Shown here: piece after piece, positions 33,601-44,879 of the stretch
How the letters are laid out: every line of letters begins with the position of its first letter
Position numbering within the stretch: position 1 is the first letter of the stretch
NCBI GenBank assembly: GCA_963855995.1
Contig: OY979718.1
Location: 36,967,059 to 37,031,058, forward strand
DNA: 64,000 nt
Origin: Muricea muricata
Lineage: Eukaryota > Cnidaria > Anthozoa > Malacalcyonacea > Plexauridae
Direction: 5' to 3'
Notes under the pieces: generated by a model
Database searches by the model: none
What the model saw: the letters and a program-made list of their open reading frames with translations, nothing else
Told to the model about the DNA's origin: nothing
Made by a program: the position numbers and the translations under genes

Positions 33601-36565
33601 GTGCATTTGGAACGACGCCCTTAGGAAAATAATAGTAACTACTGTATAAATATATTTATAAATACTTTATAAATATACGAGAGTCATGTCAATAGAGGGT
33701 CCTGAATTGGGGATACGGGGAGTGGTCCTTTACTCAGCCTAGATTCTGGCTTAATCAAATCGTCCTACTTTCTATTATTTTTTCGGATGAATCCCTGTCC
33801 TACGCCTAGAAAATTTTCACATTTGAATTCACAAATTGACCTTGTGTGAAGTGTCCCAGTTCCACACATTCAAATTAATGATTTCACATGTGAAATCATC
33901 TGTACCGGTAGATAAACCACTAATTTCGCATGTGAATCTTAACATCTGAAACGCAAATTTCATAAGACGAAATTTCTAAATTATTTTCTATATATTTACA
34001 CAAATTAAAAGGAGTGTTCTTCGTTTCATGCAGTGAAATTCTAGCGTTTACAAAACAATCTTCTCGCTATACACCCTATACGCGCGTTTGAGCGCACTAA
34101 TGCGTTTAATAGGTACACCTTACATGTATATGTAATCAAATAAAATGCTTAAAATTAATTTAAAAAGATCTGTGCAAACGCGGAAAACGCCAACTATAAT
34201 ATGAAATCCACCATTTACCCTATAAAGCCCACGAAATCCTTCCTCTCGAAATATGGAAGCAAATGATGAAAACATTCCTTTTGCAGGCGCCTCACCTTGG
34301 CTTTGTGCTTGCATACGAACCTAAATATTCCACCAAAGTGTCAAAACTGTATATGCCATTTAAAATTTTAGAGCCAACAGTCAACAACAACAAATAGTAT
34401 AAGAACTTCTTAAAATTTCTTACTTTTAACAAATCTGTAGGATTACATAAGGCAGCAGCAAGTGCACCAGCAACTACTCCACAGATTATATTGTAATAGA
34501 ATTTTTCATCTAAAAAAATCATGTTTTATTTATTATCAATTGCACTATGTATTGCATATAGATTTGACACTGTACAATGTCAAAAAGAAACAATGACTGC
34601 ACACACTGACTTGAGAAACCTCCATTTTACTATTGAGATGAATTGATCGTCACATTATCTGACCAAAGTGGCTACATTTGGTCGTTAATTTCAAATTAGA
34701 AACCAGACATTGAGATTACATTTTTAAAAACAATAATTATATGCATGATTGTACCCTTGGGATTTTTGACAATTATCCGTTTTATTCCATGATACAAGCC
34801 AATCTTAATTGTTCCATATGTGGCTTGTCGCAGTAAAGCTGGGGCTACACTGTTCAATAAAAAATGAGAAAATATATTATTTTATTCATTTGAAAATATA
34901 CATTCAGCCAATATATTTTAATATAATTGGACATGAACTTGTTTTTATTTCATTCAAACCTCATCAGTCAACCAATTTTCGGACAAAGGACCTTTACTGA
35001 TGGAATTCTGCATATATACATTGCTTCACGCAGTGGAAAAACGTTACCCGGTAGCATGTTTTAATTGGGGCAACTTTTTGTTTTAATTACCTTTAGTTAC
35101 CTTTTATATACTTCAATAATATATTAATTTATTTATCACCTTAAACTCAAAACATCCATGCAAAAACTGTATTTATGTCATGTGACAGGGTGATGATTTC
35201 CCAAGTATGGTAAATATGGTATCTCATGCTGAGAATGTTATTTAATTTCAAAATATGCATAACTAGTAATTCTGTTTAAGTTACCTTGCAAAATCTTTAA
35301 TTGGTAATTTCTAGGTTTTCTTACAGTAGCATTTGGCATGTGTTCAGGTGTGGAGATATGCAGGTGTGCCTGAACAAGGAGGGGAGCGGAGGGGAGGGGC
35401 AGCAGCTCTTTGTTCTCTTATTACACACCAAACTATGACATTGCAGGCAGTTACTGTACAATGATGCAGTCAATTCACTTCTCAAAATTGATTTTCTTTG
35501 CATTTGATGAATTTTCCTCCATAACTGCAAGGTTGCAGTTTTAAACTGATAATATCGGTATAACATTTCTAGTATACCGATACTGCATATTACTTAATTA
35601 TCCTGAACAATCCTAGAGAACAGGTTTAAATTGACTGGTGCATTAGTATTATATGTTCAGTTGTCATTAAAACATCTCTCCCAATACTAAAATGTCTTAC
35701 CCATTGTACAGAGCTCTGACACCTTCCTCCTTTGATATCTTTGCCAAGGCACTAAACATGCCTTTGTATCTGATTTCTTTATTAATAACATCAATGTGCT
35801 GACCTTGTAGCTGAAGTCTTGTCTTGGTTGTGTCGATTGGGAATGTAGCTGTCAATTAAAGTTGTATGCAACTTATTACAGTTGAAGTTTGGGCAATGAG
35901 ATTTTGTCCTTAAGTGGGACAGCAATATATCTAGAAATTCATGGAGGAAGGGGGCTCCTGCACAGGCCAACCATGTCTGGTAGTTCCACAGCATTTGGAC
36001 ATGCCTAGGATCTGGGTTTCTGGTACTTTACACCACACTGTACCCGAATAATGTCATGAGTGTGCGTGATTTGTTTCTTGCTCTCTTATAAATGCTTTGA
36101 TGGCATATGTATTTGTAATTACTAGAGTATGGTAAAGTGTAAAATTTCCTGGATTATAAAGATGAATGACATTTGATTTGAATACCTAATTTCTACCTGA
36201 CTGTTAATGTTTTGTACCACACTGCCCCTCACAAACATTGACACATTTGTATATACAGGGACCTGAAGGGGGGTCCGATTCCCATAAATTCCTGGCCAAA
36301 ATTGTGACTAAATCCCATTGTCCAAGTGCACAAATCCCATAGTCCTGGTGGCTGTCTGTCTTGCCTTCGCCATTTTCTATTCTTTTTTGACCAATGAATC
36401 CCAGTCTAGTGAGTGAAATCCAATTTTTCCCAGCAAAAGACAGGCAATTCCCAGCTCCCATTTTAACCCTTCAGGATCCTCTATATATTACAGAATTATT
36501 ACGCACTCACCAGCTTCTGCTGTCATCGATGCTAAACCTCCATATAGAAATGGACGCCAGTCCAT
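30631..36565 (-). CDS. SLC25A30: Mitochondrial carrier of the SLC25A14/SLC25A30 (UCP5/KMCP1) type, nine exons
   Basis: Exons (minus strand): 36565-36511, 35848-35701, 34849-34755, 34509-34424, 34320-34219, 33619-33495, 32901-32847, 32349-32266, 30810-30631. All introns are GT-AG, phases match, and the 930-nt sum gives 309 residues. The N-terminus [19 protein letters not shown] is a typical start for this subfamily. The three carrier signatures are all present: PIDTTK (22-27) within [22 protein letters not shown] (123-128) followed by VRMQAQSQ, and PIDVVK (217-222) followed by TRLMNQ. Other family blocks are [36 protein letters not shown] and [17 protein letters not shown]. It is a six-helix inner-membrane transporter; the transported substrate of this subfamily is not firmly settled. 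The C-terminus after PWN departs from the usual IIFFVTYEQL, is about 16 residues longer and hydrophobic, perhaps from a late frameshift. It lies head to head with cyclin B3. I cannot separate the A14 and A30 paralogues, so the symbol is approximate. Confidence 0.9.
32089..32251. mobile_element. hAT-like palindromic MITE inserted at a carrier-gene 5' splice site
   Basis: Starts CAGTAGCGGCGCCAGCGCG, ends with the near-perfect inverse, and is flanked by ACCAAAAC at 32081-32088 and 32252-32259 (8-bp target duplication). The interior (CATATTCATATATTCGTGTT, CTGCACAAT, TTTCTTTTGAA) is shared with the MITE at 24026. The element's right duplication directly abuts the minus-strand donor GTGAGT (32265-32260), so it sits from intron position +7 onward. 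Confidence 0.9.
36022..36151. mobile_element. Short MITE related to the one in cyclin B3 intron 2
   Basis: GGTACTTTACACCACACTGT begins the left end and GGTAAAGTGTAAAATTTCC closes the right. The right terminus is the inverse of the left terminus of the element at 37404 (GGAAATTTTACACTTTACC). It lies in carrier intron 1. The target duplication is unclear and borders are approximate. Confidence 0.5.
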
Positions 36566-37011
36566 TGTATATTTCCGCAGTCAGCGTGACTGTGCAATGA
36601 CAATGAGTTGATCAGAAGAGGTAGGACACATCAAGATCCAAGTGGAACGTAAAATTTAAATAATTAGTAATAAAAAGTACCAAAAACATAAAGATTACAA
36701 CAATAATTACAACAATACCATTGGCACCTGATAATGAATATGCAGTTGCTGGGAGTTAGCGTTTGAATTATTAAAGCCATGCGCAAAGGTTGCTATAGCT
36801 ACGTATTTTCTTTTGAAATGAAGAAATGTGATTGGTGAAATAATGGAACGTTAGCCAATCAGGTGCGAGGAATTTAAAGGCGGCCATAACAAATTCGAGC
36901 AAGCGTTCGATTTCATTTAAAGTTCGAAGAGAAGTCTGCAAGCGAAGATCGTTCATTTGATTTTCCAATTTCGAAGTATTTGCCAAACATTTGTGCTAGA
37001 TAAAACGAAGA
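36566..37011. promoter_or_regulatory. Divergent promoter between the SLC25 carrier and cyclin B3
   Basis: About 446 bp separate the two start codons. In the cyclin orientation the order is TTTGAA (36812-36817, CHR-like), ATTGG (36831-36835, an inverted CCAAT box), CCAAT (36855-36859, inside GCCAATCAGG), and TTTAAAGGCGG (about 36874). Paired CCAAT boxes that bind NF-Y and CHR elements that bind MuvB/DREAM are well known in promoters of mitotic genes such as B-type cyclins. Here the box spacing is about 24 bp. Whether these sites work is inference. Confidence 0.5.
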
Positions 37012-40000
37012 ATGAAGTCTCAACGTATTTCTGTTGCTTCTAATCAGGAAAATGCTAAGGTTTGTACACAGAGAGTGCTTTGCTGGCGTCTTTGAACTAA
37101 GTTCATTTCGAATGACGATGAACGCCGCGTGCTGGTAGCGTGGACAATTAAACAGCTTTTCATTCCTTTAAATTTTGTTCATTTCTTACAGGAAAGCATC
37201 GCTGGTAAGGGAAATAAGATAAATTCGAAAAATATGGCTACCGATCGAAGAAAATCCAACGAAAATGCGAAAAGACAGGCTGAAGAATCTCCAAACAACG
37301 CACCGACAAGAAAGCGATCTGCTTTGGGCGACATGACCAATGTACGTACGTTGGTATTGAATTGCTGCTTCTGCTTAGTTTCTGCTTACAAACTACAGGC
37401 TGCGGAAATTTTACACTTTACCGTACCCTAGTAATTACAAAATACATACGCCATTAAAACATATTATAAAAGAACGAGAAATAATCACGCCATTTTATAC
37501 TGAAGTTATCCGGATGCAGGTAAAATTTATCCGGATGCAGGTAAAATTTATCCGTAGTAGTTTTATAAATATCATCACAAACAAGATTATTTTCGTTTGT
37601 ATTCATTGCCATTGCGAAAAACCGGAAAATGTTTTGCGAGATGGCGTGTGTGAATTTACGTAGTACTCGGGTACGGTAAAGTGTAAAGTACCCCAGGCTG
37701 CTTCATGAACTCTGGTGACTAATTTACCGTCCTTATATTGCTTCATCTTTATAGGCTTCTGAGCTGGAATCGAAGGCGAGAAAATCCAAAGCAAAGAAGT
37801 CTAATTTGGACAAGAATGCCACTCGCCAGACCTCGACATACCAAACACGGCGGAGATCTAAAGAAGGGTTTGTGGCAAAGAAAAACGCCGAAAACCATGA
37901 GAAATCAGGGCGTTTACCGCCGCAAAAAGCAAGGTATAAATAGACTTTCAATTTTAGTACAAAACAACAGCTGAAATCCGTTTATTAACTTTATATCCAG
38001 TTTATTTTATATAGCGAAGCCGATTGCATTTGATTAAGTTTCCACTCAACTCTTGTTTTTTTTTATTTCCAGCAACATTACCGTAGGAACTGGATCTGCT
38101 TTCACTGAAGAAGACTTAAAAGATATAGTTCTTTCTGAAGGAAGCCAAGTTGAGGCTATCAGGTGATATTAAAGCTTAAACACATTGCCACATTTTATTG
38201 TTCAGTATGATTTTAATAATAAATTAACTGATGGTTCCTTCATGACTTTCAAGGACTTTAAACAACACATTTTAAGAATCAAACTTGACAGCCTAGAGAA
38301 ATACTCTATATCCCCCATCATGTCCACACAAGCAATGGGATCCTGAGGTTGATTGCTTCTTAGCCAAATTAAATACCAAACACAGGTGGCCAAAGTGTTA
38401 TAAAAAGACACAAGTGTGGAAATTAAAAAAGGGCCATGTTTTTTAATTAATGATAAATGAGCAGGTTTTCTGATTGGTAAACATATTTGCCAAGTCTGGG
38501 CAGGTCAAGGTTGATAAGTTGTGCGGGCTGACCTGAAGAGTTGTTTCACTTTCAGTCTCTTTAAAATCTTTGTCATTTTCTAGTGAGACTTCAGAATCAG
38601 AAGAGACTGCTGTTGCTGTAAGTACATATTATAATACTAACAGAGCTACAGAATAGGCATTACGATAAAATACCTTGATAAATTGTTATTATTTTAATTG
38701 ACTATTTATGATCATATGATATAAAACAGAAACTCGCAATGGAATTGTTCAATTATAGTGTATATTTGTCCGATCGCCATAAGAGATTTTAAACACTGTC
38801 ATTGAGATAAAGACCTATTTGTGATAAATATAGCAGCGACTAGTAGTGGGTTTTTAAAGGCTTAACATCTTGCATAGGAACTCAGCGTGGCAGCGACAAA
38901 AAACGAACATCGAGGTTGACCGACGGGGGGGGGGGGGGGGTAACACGTGTAGCGTAATTCGAAACAGTCGGACAAACATTGCGTTTTCATTGTACTTGCG
39001 CATACAAATATCAAGTAATTCGGCTGTGAAAGAAAATGGTTAAACACTGTGCGTGGGGCGTTTGTAATAGTGATTCGCGTTACCCAGAAAGATTAATGAA
39101 TTCTAAGGGACAATGAGTTCAATTTTACCATTTCCCGTCTTTTAAAAAAGAGAAAATACGACGAGAAGCATGGATAAGGGCATGTTGTCGGGGCGACAAT
39201 TTTGTTTTGCAGGACACATTCTTATGTCTGTGGATTGCACTTTATTGGTAATAATAGACCTACCCTAACTCTATTCCTGCTACTGCAAGCCATGAAAAGG
39301 TTAGACAATACCCACATATAAATGCACTCCCACACTATGGTTGGCCATTTGTTTCAAGATGGGTTCGTGATATATGGGCTCTAATCAAATGTATTATTTT
39401 TCACTAAGCACTTTAAACGCATATAAATATATGCGTCTTTAAGACGCGTGTATATGCTTACAAAACACACATATATATGGTGTTTTGTACGCATATCTAT
39501 GCGTGTTTTGTACGCATATATATGCGTGTTTTGCACGCATATACACGCGTCTAAAAGACATCTACATGCGTTAGAAGTGTTTGGTGAAAAATATACATTG
39601 GATTAGAGCCCACATATCACGAATCCATTTTAAAACAAATGGCTAGCCATATCACACTGGGTAATGGCTTTGTTAATAGAGATTCAAGATATCCCTCTTT
39701 AAAAATACGATAGTCATCAAATGCTTTGTATGTGGTAAAAATATCGAAAAGACCGAATGGTGGCGATGCGTTAAAATCATTAACATATTCGTGCGCTGAA
39801 GATAGTGGATCTTCTATTTCAACACCATGAATAATCAACTTGTTCTCCTCTTTCGATTTTGCATAGTCTAAGACGGGTATCAACATTTTTTCGACGGATT
39901 TCGCTATCTCAACTAATGCTGGTTTAAGATATCTAGTTACTGAAACGCCTCGCGCTTTTAAATATTGTTTCAAGTCAGAAGCGGCATTTTCTCAAAATGA

Positions 40001-42916
40001 TTGCGCTCCAAAGTACTATCCATGCTTTGATAGAATTTTGCCCTTTTTTACTTTGCCTTTCTTTGTCTTTAAAAAGTAAATTTCGCTAAAACTATCGATA
40101 ATCAATAGTTCCTCGTATACAAAAGTATCAACGCGACGCTTGTTGTTTGTCCGACTGTTTCGAATTACTACACGTGTTACCCCCCCCCCCCCCCGTCGGT
40201 CAAGTTCGGAAAGCGTGGATTCCGGGCCCATCGTTCTTCCATGCGTATGTCGCGCATGAAGAACCATCCCGGGATTATAGTGTTTTTAAAAATTTGTATA
40301 TATCAAATGAAAACACGCAGAGCTATTAGAGGCTTACAGCTGATACAATCAAATCTGTTCAATGTCACATAATCGTTTAGTGTGCTATGATTGTGATGAT
40401 GTTAAAATGATAATATACTGCACTACTGCTTTTGTATAGACACTAGTGAAGGTTGATGTACCGGCCTATAATGATATCGACACAGACACTACAGATGAAT
40501 TTGCCGTGGCCGAGTATGCCTGTGAGATCTTTAGAAACATGAAAAAGCGAGAGGTATTATTTTCTTCTTTCCATGGGAATTTCTCTCGTTCTTCTAAAAT
40601 TGATTTTAACACCAACACTGCCGAGGCAGAAGTGACGTTCAATTTACAAGGTCAGTGTTGGATCTTCTTACGAAACGAACGTTCAGCAAAAAAAAACTGT
40701 TCGACAACCAGTGTGACAAAGGTTTAAACCGAATTTTTGAAAGAGCGCTGCTCCATTTATGGTGCTGTTTTTATTGACAATCTAGGGGATTACGATGGAT
40801 CTCATTCCATTTCTGCTAATTAAAAGCCATAGGCATCAAATTACCATAAATTACCTTGAGTGTGTAAGTTTATGTGAATTCAAACTGGATTCATTCCTCA
40901 TATTGGATTATTGCTGATCGGAGCAAAAGTCGACCGGTAGTGGTATAAATTAACAGCAGTCGGTATACGCGCAAGTCATGCAACTGAATTCATGGATGTA
41001 TTAAACTGGGAGTGAAATTGACATTTAATATGGTTGAAATCGTTTCTCTTTTGTTTATTATTAATTTAAAAATAGTAGGTTTCTTGGCCGCATTTGGACA
41101 GACGAACTATCAGACGAACTATCTTTTAACGTAGTTCGTCTGAATTCGTCTTGTGTTCATACTTAGGCCTCGTTCACCCTTGTCGTAAGAATCGGTGATA
41201 ACTTCCTCTGGCCGATGTGGTTCAGTGAATTAGTTCTATATTATTACAAAAGCAGTCTTACTAGTATTTGTCCCGTACGTTAGTTTGTTCACAGACTCAT
41301 CCACATACTTAACATGAGAAGGAGAAAATCTTTGATTACGACAAGTGTGAACCGGGCTTGAGACGGATGATCTGTCTTAATGGGTCACCCTTCTCCAGTA
41401 TAACTGTGATTCCTCTCTTCAGGAAGAGTATGTTCTCACGGCATACATGCCTACTCAGAAAAAGATTAATGCAAACATGAGAGCCATCTTGATTGACTGG
41501 CTTGTTGAAGTTCAAGAAAACTTTGAATTATACCACGAGACACTGTACCTTTCTGTGAAGATAGTTGATCATTACTTAGAGAAAAATAACATTGAGAGGG
41601 ACCAACTACAGCTATTAGGAGCTACTGCGGTCTTCCTTGCTTGCAAGATCGAGGTAGGGTTCTTGTGTCAAAGTGATATTAAATTGGTTAGAAAATTAGC
41701 TTTGTGTGCACTTATTCTTTGCTTATGATCGTTTGTAACATTTATGCCTAAAGTTACATACTATTGATTGTCTTCTTGTTCTACCATGAATTCACCATGC
41801 ATAAACTGCCTCCATTAATTGCTTCAACAAACCAGGTATGTTAACAGAGACGTTTAAAGCACATTTAAGTATGTATGTGAGTATATTTCCACATTCACTC
41901 TCTGCGAAATAATCGGGCGATAAATTTAGGCGTTTTGTTGTTTGTTTTTTAACAGGAGAGACATCCACCTTACTTAGATGACTTTTTGTTCATTTGTGAC
42001 GATGCCTACAAGAAATCGGATATTTTGAAAATGGAAATGAAAGTTTTCGCTTCTTTGGACTACTGTCTAGCCATTCCAATCCCATATAGATTTTTGCGGC
42101 GATTTGCCAAGGTGAGAATATTAATTGTTCACGACATTTATATGGTTGTGGAACGTCAGTTTCCGCCGTCTTGGATTCACCCAAGCACGGGTCTTTTACT
42201 TCGAGTTGCCGTTACAGCATATTTATAGGGGTTCACTGCTTTCGCCCTTAAGTCCTTTTTAAGATAAACCACGTCGAACGACTGAAGACCTGCTTAATAT
42301 GAACACGTTTTGAATGAATCACGACTGCTGTTCGTATAGGCAGGTGGCGACGCCGTCGAATTGTTTGGTTCATATTAATAAAACAGCCGTCCGCACATTG
42401 TAAGACTGTTGTGAAAAAGTTTAGCACTCCCAGTAACTTATTGAAATTGTAATTCTATGCATGCAAAATGACCCCGGCCTAACATAGCACTAGCAATCCT
42501 AATAATTTACTGGATACAATATTCTTGTTAAGTTACAACTGTGTGCGGATTTGGTGCATAGACTAATAATCGTGTATTTTTAGGCTGCTGACGCCGACAT
42601 GAAAACATTAACACTGGCCCGCTATGTCCTCGAAACATCTTTGTTAGAATACGAATTTGTCCCGGTCAGAGCTTCAAAAATGGCTGCTGCCTGTCTGTGC
42701 CTTGCCATGGCAATGAAAGACTTGAACGAGTGGACGACCACCTTGGTGTATTACACAGGCTATACTCGAGAAGACTTGCGCGAACTTGTAACAAAGCTAA
42801 ATCTTCTCATCTCAGCCCAACCCAAGAAAAATCTTAAAACTGTATATTCCAAATACTCGCACCCAGTTTTCTTCGAAGTTGCCAAGACTCCTGTTGTGGA
42901 TGTACTTGCAATGTAG
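37012..42916 (+). CDS. CCNB3: G2/mitotic-specific cyclin B3, nine exons
   Basis: Exons: 37012-37059, 37192-37341, 37755-37933, 38073-38162, 38584-38617, 40440-40553, 41423-41653, 41956-42111, 42584-42916. All junctions are GT-AG with matching phases; the 1335-nt total gives 444 residues. The start ATG (AAGAATGA) opens MKSQRISVASNQENAK. A destruction box RKRSALGDMTN spans residues 56-66, allowing APC/C-driven degradation. Residues about 70-160 are basic then acidic and probably disordered. The cyclin box runs from about 178 (DEFAVAEYACEIFRNMKKRE) through MRAILIDWLVEVQENFELYH, which holds the MRAIL docking patch at 224-228, to YLDDFLFICDDAY. The C-terminal cyclin fold covers about 302-430. The QENFELYHETLYL stretch and MRAIL favour B3 over A or B1/B2. 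It activates CDK1 in mitosis/meiosis. Length is far below the large vertebrate B3 but normal for invertebrates. Introns 2 and 5 carry transposons. Confidence 0.93.
37404..37693. mobile_element. 290-bp MITE with 8-bp target duplication in cyclin B3 intron 2
   Basis: Left end GGAAATTTTACACTTTACC then GTACCC; right end GGGTACGGTAAAGTGTAAAG then TACCC. It is flanked by CAGGCTGC at 37396-37403 and 37694-37701. The interior holds a 22-bp tandem repeat (TATCCGGATGCAGGTAAAAT unit, about 37507-37550). An 8-bp duplication fits hAT- or P-type elements; the superfamily is not settled. Confidence 0.8.
39036..39255 (+). pseudogene. THAP zinc-finger remnant
   Basis: Starting at ATG 39036 the frame reads MVKHCAWGVCNSDSRYPE (C-x4-C), meets a stop after about 26 codons, then continues VQFYHFPSFKKEKIRREAW with the conserved P and W positions. 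In another frame it reads CGLHFIG, supplying the C-x2-H of a C2CH THAP zinc finger. At least one stop and one shift break it. THAP domains bind DNA and are found in P-element-like transposases and host transcription factors. Position just inside the terminal repeat favours a transposase. Confidence 0.6.
39336..39651. mobile_element. Nested palindromic MITE with ATATGCGT core repeats
   Basis: Left arm TATGGTTGGCCATTTGTTTC, GGGTTCGTGATATATGGGCT and CTAATC; the right arm is the inverse (GATTAGAGCC, ATATCACGAATCC, AAACAAATGGCTAGCCATA). The centre (39410-39560) is several near-repeats of GTTTTGTACGCATATATATG and its inverse. It interrupts the larger element at 38916-40203 and supplies the 3' end of the neighbouring minus-strand frame. 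Confidence 0.75.
39652..39973 (-). pseudogene. Fragment of a SAP-like protein found with SWIM/YqaJ-type proteins
   Basis: A 118-residue minus-strand frame (39973-39617) starts MKQYLKARGVSVTRYLKPAL, then VEIAKSVEKML, YVNDFNASPPFGLFDIFTTY and FDDYRIFKEGYLESLL. The L-K-x-[YF]-L-x-x-R-G-x-x-x-x-[GR]-x-[KR]-x-x-L pattern is SAP-like. The arrangement resembles, from memory, the N-terminus of uncharacterised marine-invertebrate proteins that continue into SWIM zinc-finger and YqaJ nuclease domains. Those later domains are absent because the nested MITE truncates the frame at about 39651. It is probably a captured gene fragment. Confidence 0.45.
42440..42552. repeat. Dispersed repeat shared with about 10865-10945
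   Basis: GCCTAACATAGCACTAGCAA, CCTAATAATTTACTGGATAC resembles the copy-A insertion text GCCTAACCCTAACCGTGATA, CCCAATGATTTATTGGATAC. It lies in cyclin B3 intron 8, just before the last exon. Family unknown; similarity is moderate. Confidence 0.35.
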
Positions 42917-43139
42917 AACCATCGTACTGAACGCAGCTGTTTTTGAATTGCCTATTATTATCGCACAAAGCGTTCGTATAATTTAGGAACTGTACAGACA
43001 GTCGATTTTAGTTATCTTAGCCCTACAGAAAAAATGTCGCATTTTTGTAAATAACCTTTAAAAATATTATATATATATATTCCATAGTAAATATTTAGAT
43101 TATTAGTCGATCCTATTAATTTTAGTCTTATTAATTGAT

Positions 43140-43145
43140 AATAAA
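43140..43145 (+). promoter_or_regulatory. Polyadenylation signal of cyclin B3
   Basis: AATAAA about 225 bp after the cyclin stop codon, followed by GT/T-rich sequence (GTTGTTCCTTTGTCCTGTCT), as expected for a cleavage and polyadenylation site. Confidence 0.6.
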
Positions 43146-43442
43146 ATTTCAAGAAATCTTATTACGAAGTTGTTCCTTTGTCCTGTCTTGATGCTCTTCG
43201 TTTTGTTTTTATATGAGTTATGCATGTGGGGTTCGCGTTGTGGATTACATCTAACTTAGTTATGGATGATTAGTATTATTCCTGATGACTAAAATGTAGT
43301 CGAAAGCTAGATTATTATAAAGTTCACAGTTATGGGTTTTATAGGTTCCGGAGCTTGTTTTTGTGGGCCAACCATATCATAGTGAAACAGAAGTAAATGT
43401 TTTGTTGAAACTCTTGCACTACAAGTCTGAATGTAAGAGTTT

Positions 43443-43683
43443 GTACAAAGTTATAGGATATGATACAATTACAGAGTTGTTATGATTACAAAGTTATACT
43501 GTGATAGTTTATGACACAATTACAGAGTTGGTGTAGTTACAAAGTCATAGTTTAAGAAACAATTACAGGGTTGGTGTTATTTCGACGTTATGGTACATGA
43601 TCCAAATACAAAGTTGGTACAATTGTAGGGTTATGGTATAAGATTCAATTGCAGAATTCGTATATAATTACAAAGTTATGCTT
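43443..43683. repeat. Degenerate minisatellite (about 50-60 bp, ACAATTACAGAGTTGGTGTA-like)
   Basis: At least four diverged repeats containing ACAATTACAGAGTTG and TACAAAGTTATAG phrases follow one another. Too degenerate to fix a precise period by eye. Confidence 0.6.
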
Positions 43684-44005
43684 GCCTGTAAGTTGAAGTT
43701 CGATTGAAATTTTATCACAGGACCAGGAGGAGCATGCGCAAGTCATATTCTAAAGATCGTGTTGGAGTTGTCGATCAAGGCCGAATCGCTCTGCCTTTGG
43801 GTACCTAGATTTTTGGGTACCATAGAATCGGCTTCAACTGCGCAATTTTCCTCTATTCATTATCCCAGGAGTTCGCAACTTTTTCGATATGTTGTGGATC
43901 TAGAAATTTTTCACTTGTCTTTCTCGCAAACTACGCGTGCAAATGATTTGCGCCTGTTCCGTGATATCCTGAGCCTTCGGTCATCTGGCAGAACTACATA
44001 GTTAC

Positions 44006-44649
44006 AGCAGCTGGGAAATTTGTCTGAGCATGCGCCAGATAAGCCTGCGTGAACGCGTGGAAATTGCGTGATTTACGCGTGATATTTGAAAATCATATAG
44101 CAAACATGGATCACAAGCATTTTCAGTGGACTAAACGACCTTTTAGCGTAATTTTTAAGAGCCCGCTAACAAATCAGGTGAGTAGATATAAACATGAAGG
44201 CCAAGTTCGAGCTAAAATCATGTTGGAGCAGAAGGCTCATTTTTTAAAATTCGACTCAAACTAGTCAACGCTCGTAAGGAACATAAACATATTGGAAGTA
44301 ACAGGAAACAAATATTTTTTTGGAGCAAAAGCTAGATTTTTCAGTGTTAAGTCAAACGTAAATTTAACATCGCGCTTAATTCTTGGCAACCCACTCACAT
44401 GTCAAAGTTTGGAAATTTGCTTCAACAGACGATGTCATCACTTCAAAATATGATTAACTGACAGCTATATCAGTCCTTTACTGAAATCGGTGAAAAATTG
44501 TGAACAAAATTATAACTGGCTCATCAAAGAAACTAAATTCCGAGCACTTCTGAAGCCAATCTGTATTTCGCAAATAATATGCTAATTTACATTTTGTGTT
44601 CAGCCACCAACAATAATTTTGCACAGCGGTGGCAAATTTCCCAGCTGCT
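44006..44649. mobile_element. Non-autonomous DNA transposon, 9-bp target duplication
   Basis: Left end AGCAGCTGGGAAATTTG, right end its exact inverse CAAATTTCCCAGCTGCT. It is flanked by CATAGTTAC at 43997-44005 and 44650-44658. The 644-bp interior shows no transposase; a 71-codon frame inside has no recognisable motif. A 9-bp duplication points to Mutator-like elements. If the ends are read as CAG...CTG, a hAT origin with an odd duplication is the alternative. Confidence 0.75.
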
Positions 44650-44879
44650 CATAGTTACAGTATAAGAGCAGTATATGCAAATTATGCTTACAATGTAATT
44701 TGAGTAGTCTATACCGCTAATGACTTCGTAAGAGTACAATTGATAGAGTTAAAAGAACAAAATCGCTAGGATTTATGAAAGATGAAAGTCTAAATTTGGA
44801 ATGCTCAAATTGATAAAATCACAGGAAAAGTTAATTCGGGCCTCAGCGTCTTAAGGCGACTGCGAGATGTATAGACTAT

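Larger units (their letters stand above)
38916..40203. mobile_element. Inverted-repeat element with G/C-tract ends in cyclin B3 intron 5
   Basis: Left terminus TTGACCGACG, a run of about 18 G, then TAACACGTGTAGCG and AATTCGAAACAGTCGGACAA. The right terminus is the inverse, with a run of about 15 C (40180-40194) and CGTCGGTCAA at 40194-40203. Just inside the left end is a THAP-like zinc-finger remnant (plus strand). The right half holds a minus-strand ORF of different origin. A younger MITE is nested in the middle. THAP domains occur in P-element-type transposases, so a P-like origin is possible. No clear target duplication was found. Confidence 0.6.

Noticed and set aside
35321..35566. 81-codon minus-strand ORF in the carrier gene
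   Set aside because: It lies inside carrier intron 2 and carries no carrier motif; the true exons around it join in frame without it.
40446..40727. 93-codon ORF beginning inside cyclin exon 6
   Set aside because: Only 40440-40553 is exon; after the GTATTA donor the open frame is intron read-through.
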